Origin: Syntrophomonadaceae bacterium
GTDB taxonomy: Bacteria > Bacillota > Ch66 > Ch109
Assembly (NCBI GenBank): GCA_012512295.1
Contig: JAAZDI010000143.1
Location: 1 to 5,893 of the forward strand
Reading direction: 5' to 3'
Length of the DNA: 5,893 nt
The position numbers and the translations under genes are program-made. How positions within the stretch are numbered: position 1 is the first letter of the stretch; the number at the start of each line of letters is the position of its first letter. Shown piece after piece: positions 1-4,813 of this stretch. The notes beneath the pieces were generated by a model. The model saw only the letters and a program-made list of their open reading frames with translations. It ran no database searches and was not told the origin of the DNA.

Positions 1-384
1 CAGCTAACCCTTACCTGGGCCGAGGTTGAAGAGCGTTTACAATTTCCAATCATGCTGCCGGCAGCGGGCAAGACAAATAAAAGCACAAAACATAGCCCCC
101 TAATCCAGGCAGAAGCCAAAAGTCCTACTGGTCGTCTGAAAACAATTCGGGTGGGATCACATGTAATATCAGCAACCGAATTCCGTAATCGCTTAAATTT
201 GAATTCAACCCAATTATCCTGGGTAACCGATTCAGAAAAAGTGACTTTCACTACCCGAGGTTATGGACATGGAGTTGGGCTTTGTCAGTATGGAGCAGAA
301 GGGCAAGCTAAAGCAGGCAAAAACCACGAGGAAATAATTCAATACTATTATCAAGGAGTGGAAATCAGACAGATTGGTCATTAA
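1..384 (+). CDS. spoIID: Stage II sporulation protein D, C-terminal part (5'-truncated by window)
   Basis: The frame is open from base 1 (QLTLTWAEVEERL...) to TAA at 382-384, giving 127 residues of a longer protein whose start lies outside the window. The family signature GYGHGVGLCQYGAEG begins at about residue 87 of the visible part. It is followed by AKAGKNHEEIIQYYYQGVEI, the usual SpoIID/LytB end, and preceded by GRLKTIRVGSHVISATEFRNRLNL, also typical of the family. SpoIID is a membrane-anchored lytic transglycosylase that cuts glycan strands at the sporulation septum, working with SpoIIP and SpoIIM during engulfment. Its N-terminal membrane anchor and the catalytic glutamate region are not in the window, so activity cannot be judged. 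The internal ATG at 52 is not the true start, because the reading frame and homology continue upstream. The family call is secure; SpoIID is preferred over a LytB-like paralogue because spoIIID and mbl follow. Confidence 0.93.
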   Translation, partial: QLTLTWAEVEERLQFPIMLPAAGKTNKSTKHSPLIQAEAKSPTGRLKTIRVGSHVISATEFRNRLNLNSTQLSWVTDSEKVTFTTRGYGHGVGLCQYGAEGQAKAGKNHEEIIQYYYQGVEIRQIGH

Positions 385-403
385 ATTTAAACCCGTACTC
401 ATT

Positions 404-480
404 CCTCCTCCATATACATATATATAGATTATAAAAATTAGCACCACCTACTCGGCGTACGCCAGGAGGAGGCTACTGAA
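404..480 (+). promoter_or_regulatory. spoIIID leader: masked ribosome binding site and SigE-like -10
   Basis: A very strong ribosome binding site, AGGAGGAGG, sits at 464-472, eight bases before the spoIIID ATG. An exact 8-bp complement, CCTCCTCC, lies at 404-411, so a transcript containing both could pair GGAGGAGG at 465-472 and hide the site. A perfect palindrome, GGCGTACGCC (454-463), abuts the ribosome binding site. The AT-rich stretch CATATACATATATA from 411 resembles SigE -10 elements of the CATA type, and spoIIID is SigE-dependent in Bacillus subtilis. I see no convincing -35 partner, so the promoter part is weak. If transcription starts downstream of this -10, the 404-411 arm would be absent from the spoIIID transcript and present only in read-through RNA from spoIID. 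Confidence 0.4.
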
Positions 481-732
481 ATGCAAGACTATATTCGGGA
501 TCGGGTTTTAGAATTAGGCAATTATATCCTCGAAACAACCGCAACCGTTCGTCAAACCGCCGATTTATTCGGTGTAAGCAAAAGTACTGTGCATAAAGAT
601 GTCACTGAACGTCTGCCCCGGATTAACCCTGAGTTAGCTTATCAAGTACGGCTGATTTTAGAACATAATAAGGCAGAACGGCATATTCGAGGCGGGGAAG
701 CTACCCGGCGAAAGTATCGAAGGAATGAATAA
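481..732 (+). CDS. spoIIID: Sporulation transcription factor SpoIIID
   Basis: This 83-residue protein is a close match to SpoIIID, the mother-cell DNA-binding protein that activates or represses SigE-regulon genes and helps the switch to SigK. It opens MQDYIRDRVLELGNYI. A helix-turn-helix follows at about residues 23-45 (TVRQTADLFGVSKSTVHKDV), then ERLPRINPELAYQVRLIL. The basic C-terminal region HIRGGEATRRKYRR corresponds to the second DNA-contacting part of the family. The Bacillus protein has about 93 residues; this one lacks the short variable tail and is otherwise complete. The ATG is fixed by the strong AGGAGGAGG site eight bases upstream. It lies 96 bp after spoIID and 106 bp before mbl, on the same strand, as in other spore formers. 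The usual intervening spoIIQ (M23 peptidase-like) gene is absent here. Confidence 0.97.
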   Translation: MQDYIRDRVLELGNYILETTATVRQTADLFGVSKSTVHKDVTERLPRINPELAYQVRLILEHNKAERHIRGGEATRRKYRRNE

Positions 733-786
733 TTTAAAAGAAATGCAATAATAAAGAGGATTTCCAGTATATATGTAGAATAATAA

Positions 787-814
787 ATTGGTTAAATTAT
801 GCTTTTTAACCAAT
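787..814 (+). promoter_or_regulatory. Perfect 10-bp stem-loop in the mbl leader
   Basis: ATTGGTTAAA (787-796) and TTTAACCAAT (805-814) are exact reverse complements separated by an 8-base loop. The element lies in the 106-bp spoIIID-mbl spacer, and its 3' edge is nine bases before the AAGGGAG ribosome binding site (824-830). No run of T follows, so it does not look like an intrinsic terminator. It could be a protein operator with dyad symmetry, or an mRNA hairpin that affects stability or translation of mbl; nothing seen here decides between them. No convincing SigA promoter was found in 733-786. Confidence 0.5.
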
Positions 815-838
815 GACCATAATAAGGGAGAAATATTA

Positions 839-1870
839 ATGGTAAACTTCGGGGAAGACATAGGGATTGACCTGGGGACAGCTAGCGTTTTAGTTTACAT
901 TAAAGGTAAAGGCGTTGTATTAAATGAACCATCAGTGGTAGCAATTGAAAAAAATACCGAGAAAATCATTGCCGTAGGGGAAGAGGCCCGCAGGATGCTG
1001 GGGAAAACCCCTGGTAACATTATCGCAATCCGCCCAATGCGGAATGGAGTAATTGCTGATTACCATGTAACCGAACGAATGCTGCGGTATTTTATTCAAA
1101 AAGCCTGCGGCAAACGGATGTTTTTTAAACCTCGGGTCCTAGTATGTATTCCTACTGGGGTTACCAGCGTCGAGGAACGGGCAGTTCTCCAGGCTGCCTT
1201 ACAGGCCGGGGCGCGCCGGGCCTGGTTGGTCGAGGAGCCGCTGGCTGCCGCCCTAGGGGCCGGGATCAATATTTCAGAAGCAACCGGCAATATGGTTGTT
1301 GATATCGGAGGCGGAACCACAGATATCGCGGTATTGTCTCTGGGCGGCATTGTGTGTAATAAATCGCTGCGCATTGGTGGTGACCACTTTGATGAAGCCA
1401 TCATTCGTTATATTCGGCGGGAGTATAACTTGATGATCGGAGAACGTACCGCCGAGGAAATTAAAATTAAAATCGGTACCGCTTATCCGCGCGGGCGCAA
1501 AGAGGACGAGTCCCTTGATATTCGAGGCCGGGATCTAGTCAGTGGCTTGCCTAAGGTAATTACTATTAAGGCACGGGAGAGCTATATTGCCCTTCAAGAA
1601 CCAGTAGAAGCAGTGGTTATGGCCGTTATGGAAGTTTTGGAAAAAACTCCGCCGGAACTGGCGGCCGATATCATAAACCAAGGTATCGTCATGACCGGCG
1701 GCGGATCCCTTTTAAACGGACTGGATACCCTGCTCTCTCAGGAAACTAAGCTGAGCATTCACATAGCTGACGATCCTATTTCATGTGTGGCTAGAGGCAC
1801 CGGCATTGCTCTGGGGTCGATGAATCTAGTGCCCGGAATTAAATCTGTCTCCAATGGAATCGGAGCCTAA
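839..1870 (+). CDS. mbl: MreB-family rod-shape actin, Mbl type
   Basis: This 343-residue protein has the actin-fold nucleotide-binding motifs in order: phosphate-1 DIGIDLGTA (residues 7-15), GERTAE (201-206) with EIKIKIGTAYP, phosphate-2 DIGGGTTD (155-162), and adenosine motif GIVMTGGGSLLNGLD (from 282). MreB/Mbl proteins form membrane-bound filaments that guide the lateral wall-synthesis complex and so maintain rod shape. The length fits the family (about 330-345), and the sequence reads like Mbl (TPGNIIAIRPMRNGVIADYHVTERML, RGRDLVSGLPKVITI). The Mbl name rests mainly on its position after spoIIID, since MreB proper usually sits with mreC/mreD. The start at 839 is chosen because AAGGGAG lies eight bases upstream and the family begins just before DIGIDLGTA. 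An in-frame TTG at 788 would add 17 unrelated residues and falls inside the stem-loop. The flhO-type gene follows after 13 bp, so the two are probably co-transcribed. Confidence 0.96.
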   Translation: MVNFGEDIGIDLGTASVLVYIKGKGVVLNEPSVVAIEKNTEKIIAVGEEARRMLGKTPGNIIAIRPMRNGVIADYHVTERMLRYFIQKACGKRMFFKPRVLVCIPTGVTSVEERAVLQAALQAGARRAWLVEEPLAAALGAGINISEATGNMVVDIGGGTTDIAVLSLGGIVCNKSLRIGGDHFDEAIIRYIRREYNLMIGERTAEEIKIKIGTAYPRGRKEDESLDIRGRDLVSGLPKVITIKARESYIALQEPVEAVVMAVMEVLEKTPPELAADIINQGIVMTGGGSLLNGLDTLLSQETKLSIHIADDPISCVARGTGIALGSMNLVPGIKSVSNGIGA

Positions 1871-1883
1871 TTGAGGTGAGAGT

Positions 1884-2729
1884 ATGTTAAGGGGATTATA
1901 TACAGCCGGTTGTGGGATGATGGCCCAGGCAGCGCGGAACGATGTAATTGCGAATAACCTGGCTAACGTTAATACGACTGGGTTTAAAAAGGATAACATC
2001 GCCTACCGTAGTTTTCCTGAACAACTGCTGTACCGAATTAACGACCGGAGTGATCAAGGCGTAATGGCGGCTATCGCCAACTTGAACAGCGACAATACCG
2101 CGGCCGACGCCTTAAGGGCTATGTTAGCGGGGGCTCCGCCCGTGGTTGGCACCCTCAATACCGGTGCCGTTGTTGACGAGGTCCGCACCTGGCAGGAAAA
2201 TGGCACTTTTCAATTCACCGGCCATAAATTTGATCTAGCTCTGGTCGGGGAAGGGATGTTTGTGCTTGAGACCCCGGCCGGAGAACGGTATACCCGCAAC
2301 GGTTCTTTCACTTTAAACCCGGCCGGCGTTTTAGTAAACGGAGAGGGGTTCCCGGTTCTGGCCGAGTCTGGCCCCGTCGTTCTTGATCCAGCGTTTGAGT
2401 CGGAGGACATGCTGGAAATAAGTGAAACTGGCGAGATCTTCATTAACGGGGAGTACCTTGACCGTCTTCGGGTGGTGACTTTTGCCGACTATACCCAGTT
2501 GCGCAAACAAGGCGACAGCCTATTTTACCCAGGTGAAGGTGAACTTGTCCCAGAAGACCTGCCGCAACCAGCAATTCGGGTTGGTTTTTTAGAAAAGTCT
2601 AACGTCAATCCAATCCAGGAAATGGTCAGTCTTATTGAAGCCTTCCGCGCATACGAGGCCAACCAAAAAGTAGTTCAAGCCTATGACGCCACCCTGGACA
2701 AAGCCGTAAACGAAGTCGGCCGCGTCTAA
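1884..2729 (+). CDS. flhO: Flagellar hook-basal body rod protein, FlgF/FlgG family (FlhO-like)
   Basis: The 281-residue product has both hallmarks of axial flagellar proteins. At the N-terminus is MLRGLYTAGCGMMAQAARNDVIANNLANVNTTGFKK (residues 1-36, rod signature ANNLANVNTTGFK). At the C-terminus is SNVNPIQEMVSLIEAFRAYEANQKVVQAYD (from residue 239), which forms the coiled-coil core. Between them lie GTLNTGAVVDEV, the FDLALVGEGMFVLET strand, and RNGSFTLNPAGVLV (from 138), all usual for FlgF/FlgG/FlhO/FlhP. Such proteins are exported by the flagellar type III system and stack to form the rod. The start follows GAGGTGAG by three bases. The coding region begins 13 bp after mbl, matching the mbl-flhO order of Bacillus subtilis, where a second copy, flhP, follows; none is present here. 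FlhO is a positional name, and FlgF or FlgG would be equally defensible by sequence. A somewhat longer variable stretch lies at about residues 48-80. Confidence 0.92.
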   Translation: MLRGLYTAGCGMMAQAARNDVIANNLANVNTTGFKKDNIAYRSFPEQLLYRINDRSDQGVMAAIANLNSDNTAADALRAMLAGAPPVVGTLNTGAVVDEVRTWQENGTFQFTGHKFDLALVGEGMFVLETPAGERYTRNGSFTLNPAGVLVNGEGFPVLAESGPVVLDPAFESEDMLEISETGEIFINGEYLDRLRVVTFADYTQLRKQGDSLFYPGEGELVPEDLPQPAIRVGFLEKSNVNPIQEMVSLIEAFRAYEANQKVVQAYDATLDKAVNEVGRV

Positions 2730-2774
2730 CTGCCACGCGGCCGGCCATAGGGACGGTTCTTTTGGCCGGCCGCG
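2717..2774 (+). repeat. GC-rich competing inverted repeats at the 3' end of flhO
   Basis: CGCGGCCGGCCA (2736-2747) and TGGCCGGCCGCG (2763-2774) form a perfect 12-bp inverted repeat with a 15-base loop (2748-2762). The middle segment can instead pair with the end of the flhO coding sequence: CGGCCGCGT (2717-2725) is the exact reverse complement of ACGCGGCCG (2735-2743), giving a 9-bp hairpin whose loop holds the flhO stop codon. The two hairpins cannot coexist. The larger one may serve as a transcript end or an mRNA 3' stabiliser for the mbl-flhO unit, but no T-run follows it, so it is not a canonical intrinsic terminator. Its loop carries GGGACGGTTCTTT, resembling a dispersed repeat motif I recall from clostridial genomes. 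Confidence 0.6.
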
Positions 2775-2880
2775 GATACGGTCCTATATCCGTTGGCGAA
2801 ACAAATAAGTCGTGTAGAAAATCTTAAAAACGGTTAAATCTTTAACTCCTCACGCTTTTGTCCGAGAGCCAACGTCGTGT

Positions 2881-2913
2881 CTCGTCATTGCCTCTTCTTT
2901 GCCTCGTCCTTGC
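2881..2913. repeat. Three tandem 11-nt units, C/T-rich
   Basis: The sequence divides into three adjacent 11-base units: CTCGTCATTGC (2881-2891), CTCTTCTTTGC (2892-2902) and CTCGTCCTTGC (2903-2913). Units 1 and 3 differ at one base, and unit 2 is more diverged. Similar TTGCC-containing pieces recur at about 2962-2985 without exact spacing. The unit length is not a multiple of three, so this is not a coding repeat; it is about one DNA helical turn. It could be a decaying minisatellite or a helically phased binding region. Confidence 0.5.
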
Positions 2914-3001
2914 CAGCCTGTGCTTTATCCCATTCGAGCTCGGATGCCTAGGAACAGTATCCTTGCCTTCTTAAACTCTTTGCCCGTCTTGACCTTTTAT
3001 C

Positions 3002-3113
3002 TAATCCCGACCACCGCGGGCCATAGGTTACGAACACGACGACATTCAATCTCATGCCCATTTATATTATCCCGACTATATTGTCCCGACTTGCATTATC
3101 ATAATCCCGACCA
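3002..3113. repeat. Four copies of TCCCGAC, two within an exact 12-mer
   Basis: TCCCGAC occurs at 3005-3011, 3070-3076, 3084-3090 and 3105-3111, all in the same orientation. The first and last are embedded in the identical 12-mer TAATCCCGACCA (3002-3013 and 3102-3113), exactly 100 bp apart. The middle copies share the weaker context TTRTCCCGACT. Four same-strand copies of a 7-mer in 107 bp of non-coding DNA is more than expected by chance. Function is unknown; protein-binding sites or remnants of a duplication are both possible. Confidence 0.5.
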
Positions 3114-3381
3114 TCTCATCTTAACTCGGCCTGGCTAAACTTAGACTAGATAAAGCTTTACCAGTTTTTTCTCCGGCGAGCCTGTTCCCTGCGAACCAGA
3201 TTCAGCGTTATACTATGTGATGTTCCATCTTAATAAAGATACGAATTAGATAGTCGGATTTTGAGGGTCACAGTTATAATTTGTAATACTCGAATTATCT
3301 TAAACAAGTTTCCTGAAATTTTTTGCGGTTCGGAGTTAGCGTAACATAGGTAATACCTCAGCGCGCATATTTTATTTTAGG

Positions 3382-3469
3382 CTAAGGATCAGGTAATTGG
3401 CAAAACCTGTCGAAATATTTGCTTAGAAAGATGCCTTATTAACTCTAATTTTATTGCTTTTATAAGGTG
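3382..3469 (+). promoter_or_regulatory. Possible structured leader of the LCP gene
   Basis: Three short stems can be drawn in the 140 bases before the LCP gene. CTAAG (3382-3386) pairs with CTTAG (3422-3426) and encloses CAGGT (3390-3394) with ACCTG (3405-3409). Downstream, CCTTAT (3434-3439) pairs with ATAAGG (3462-3467), extendable by two G-U pairs. The stems are short and found by eye in AT-rich DNA, so the support is modest. The piece GGCAAAACCTGTCGAAA (3399-3415) vaguely recalls cyclic-di-GMP-I riboswitches, but their conserved core is missing. Confidence 0.2.
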
Positions 3470-3479
3470 CCCTACTTCC

Positions 3480-3506
3480 GGGACAGTAAACCTGTCCCCA
3501 TGTCCC
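3480..3506. repeat. REP-like GGGACAG hairpin before the LCP gene
   Basis: GGGACAG (3480-3486) and CTGTCCC (3492-3498) form a 7-bp stem with loop TAAAC, and a further GTCCC copy follows at 3502-3506. Short palindromes built on GGGACAGGT...CTGTCCC are, as I recall, dispersed in many clostridial and other bacterial genomes as extragenic repeats. It lies only 7 bp before the LCP ribosome binding site, so if transcribed it would be a hairpin in the leader. It shares the GGGAC core with the element in the loop at 2750-2754. Confidence 0.5.
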
Positions 3507-3524
3507 AATTATGAGGTGAGTTTT

Positions 3525-4523
3525 ATGTTCCATGAAGAGAATGACCAGGATAAAAGGCGACGAAACCCAGGCCCCACTAGAGCTGCCGAATCGGGGTTGG
3601 CGGCGCTGAACAGTACTTATCACCAACCCTACCCCAGTCGAATGGAGCGAAAACAGATGAGGCGGAAAATCTCTCCGCTATGGCGGGTTGTCCTTATCCT
3701 AATAATGCTAGCAGGCTTATTGAGCGGCTATGAGTGGACAGCCAGTCGTTTTGGAGCACCCAGCATAGTGTCATTGGTGACTGGCCTAGAAGGAAAGAAT
3801 CAAGTTAACATTCTATTGGTCGGGACTGACAACCGAGCCAATGAACGGGGAAGATCCGACACCATCGTCCTGGCTAGCATCAATTTCCGCAATAATGACA
3901 TCCATTTGCTCTCGATCCCGCGGGACACTCGGGTCAGTATTGACGGTTATGGCAAACAGAAAATAAATCATGCCTACGCTTATGGGGGAGTAGCACTGCT
4001 GGAAAAAACCGTGGAGGACCTGCTCGATACGTCGGTTGACTACTTTATAAAAACAGACTTCAAGGGGTTTGAGCAACTGATTGACCTTCTTGGCGGAATT
4101 TCTCTAGATGTTGAAAAGCGAATGTACTATCCTAAAGAAGGGATAAACCTGAAACCAGGCCTTCAAAAACTGGATGGACACGATGCCCTGGCCTATGTCC
4201 GATTTCGTTCCGATGGGCTGGGCGATATTGGCCGAATCGAACGGCAACAGCACTTTATTCAAGCCGCTAAAGAGCAGTTTTTAACCCTGGATAACCTAAT
4301 AAAGGCCCCTCAATTAATTGGCAACTTTAGAGATTGCATTGAGACCAATATGCCTGTTTCCGGAATGCTCCGGGTGGCCAATGCCCTCAAAGGAGCCAGC
4401 CCGGATCAGTTTCAAACGCACATACTCCCCGGCCGGCCACAGACCATCAATGGCTTGAGTTACTGGGTGGCCAAGGATGATGAAATGCGAGAGCTGGTGG
4501 CCTTGATCCGGGGGAAGAAATAA
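3525..4523 (+). CDS. LytR-CpsA-Psr (LCP) family cell wall polymer transferase
   Basis: LCP proteins are membrane-anchored enzymes facing outside that move undecaprenyl-pyrophosphate-linked anionic polymers onto peptidoglycan. This 332-residue protein has a basic, Pro-containing cytoplasmic segment of about 52 residues, then one membrane helix (53-69, WRVVLILIMLAGLLSGY) and the LCP domain. The motifs are in order: VNILLVGTDNR (94-104), GRSDTIVLASI (109-119, Asp112), LLSIPRDTRV with the catalytic-type Arg133-Asp134 (to 137), INHAYAYGG, and LDGHDALAYVRFRSD...GDIGRIERQQ (216-242) with Arg226, Arg237 and Arg240. All the conserved charged residues I would look for are present. The length is normal. 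The ATG at 3525 is chosen because AGGTGAG (3514-3520) precedes it; the in-frame GTG at 3516 lies inside that site. Its neighbour csaB suggests the substrate is a secondary wall polysaccharide, but that is inference. Confidence 0.94.
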   Translation: MFHEENDQDKRRRNPGPTRAAESGLAALNSTYHQPYPSRMERKQMRRKISPLWRVVLILIMLAGLLSGYEWTASRFGAPSIVSLVTGLEGKNQVNILLVGTDNRANERGRSDTIVLASINFRNNDIHLLSIPRDTRVSIDGYGKQKINHAYAYGGVALLEKTVEDLLDTSVDYFIKTDFKGFEQLIDLLGGISLDVEKRMYYPKEGINLKPGLQKLDGHDALAYVRFRSDGLGDIGRIERQQHFIQAAKEQFLTLDNLIKAPQLIGNFRDCIETNMPVSGMLRVANALKGASPDQFQTHILPGRPQTINGLSYWVAKDDEMRELVALIRGKK

Positions 4524-4706
4524 GGAAGATTTTTAGTTTAACAGATAAGGAAGCAAGGCTGGTGATAGTGGACTCTTGTATCAGTTATTCCGCGTAACGT
4601 GGAAAGTTTAACGTAAGACATATAACGGAGACTAGCGGCGTAGGACCCGAATAACGAATGTCTCGGTTAGTCAGGGGGTGCATTGGCATACCCTTGATTT
4701 GTTTAT
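4524..4706. other. LCP-csaB spacer: possible transcript end, no gene
   Basis: No coding potential is visible. TTCCGCG (4588-4594) and CGTGGAA (4598-4604) make a 7-bp stem (one G-U pair) with a three-base loop, and no T-run follows. GGGT (4676-4679) and ACCC (4690-4693), extendable by one G-U pair, form a short hairpin followed by the T-rich TTGATTTGTTTATTTG (4694-4709). That is the best, still weak, candidate for the LCP terminator. TAACG recurs at 4595, 4609, 4623 and 4652. No known riboswitch or T-box core is recognisable. Confidence 0.35.
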
Positions 4707-4735
4707 TTGCCGGGAAACTATTACTTCGCTATAAT
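4707..4735 (+). promoter_or_regulatory. SigA-type promoter for csaB
   Basis: A -35-like hexamer TTGCCG (4707-4712, four of six consensus bases) is followed after exactly 17 bp by a perfect -10, TATAAT (4730-4735). A start near 4742 would give a leader of roughly 70 bases before the csaB GTG. It lies just after the T-rich terminator candidate, so csaB probably has its own vegetative promoter and need not depend on read-through from the LCP gene. The palindrome TAGTACTA (4744-4751) sits at or just after the predicted start. Confidence 0.65.
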
Positions 4736-4763
4736 ACTAATAGTAGTACTAATTCCTAGGAAG

Positions 4764-4799
4764 ATTAACAAAATAACAGATATTGACAAAATAACAGAT
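4764..4799 (+). repeat. Tandem 18-bp duplication in the csaB leader
   Basis: ATTAACAAAATAACAGAT (4764-4781) is followed without a gap by ATTGACAAAATAACAGAT (4782-4799), differing at one base. The second copy ends directly before the AGGAG ribosome binding site (from 4801). The tail TAACAGAT also occurs at 4539-4546, just after the LCP stop, where it is again followed by an AGGA sequence. A recent slippage duplication is the simplest reading; a repeated binding site in the 5' leader is possible. Confidence 0.8.
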
Positions 4800-4813
4800 T
4801 AGGAGATTACTCC

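Larger units (their letters stand above)
2775..3479. other. Long intergenic region without a credible gene
   Basis: No reading frame here looks like protein. The longest + strand candidate (2899-3138) is dominated by Pro, Arg and Leu from C/T-rich repetitive DNA and has no ribosome binding site. Visible items are an 11-nt tandem repeat (2881-2913), four TCCCGAC copies (3005-3111), the palindrome TAAAGCTTTA (3151-3160), AGGTAATACCT (3348-3358, a dyad about a central A) and possible leader stems at 3382-3469. A weak promoter-like pair, TTGAGG (3261-3266) and AATACT (3285-3290) at 18 bp, is preceded by an isolated TATAAT (3275-3280); none is convincing. The region may hold the LCP promoter and leader, an unannotated RNA, or decayed sequence. 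Confidence 0.6.

Noticed and set aside
232..447. Minus-strand frame across the spoIID end
   Set aside because: It lies opposite the conserved SpoIID signature and AT-rich leader; hydrophobic residues come from AT-rich DNA and no family is recognised.
788..838. Upstream TTG start giving a 360-residue Mbl
   Set aside because: The 17 extra residues are unlike the family, have no ribosome binding site and overlap the stem-loop, while ATG 839 has AAGGGAG at the right distance.
2736..2774. Canonical intrinsic terminator after flhO
   Set aside because: The stem is strong, but the 3' side continues GATACGGTCC with no T-run, and the loop is long; kept only as an inverted repeat.
2899..3138. 79-codon + strand reading frame
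   Set aside because: It has C/T-rich repeat-driven composition, no ribosome binding site, no recognisable domain, and overlaps repeats that are not in multiples of three.
3391..3430. Cyclic-di-GMP-I riboswitch resemblance (GGCAAAACC...CGAAA)
   Set aside because: The conserved GACGCAAAGC core and receptor helix are not present.
3516..3524. GTG start for the LCP protein
   Set aside because: The GTG is part of the AGGTGAG ribosome binding site that serves ATG 3525.
4783..4811. Perfect TTGACA as a -35 element
   Set aside because: At 17 bp downstream the sequence is ATTACT, within the ribosome binding region, so no usable -10 or leader results; the promoter at 4707-4735 is better.
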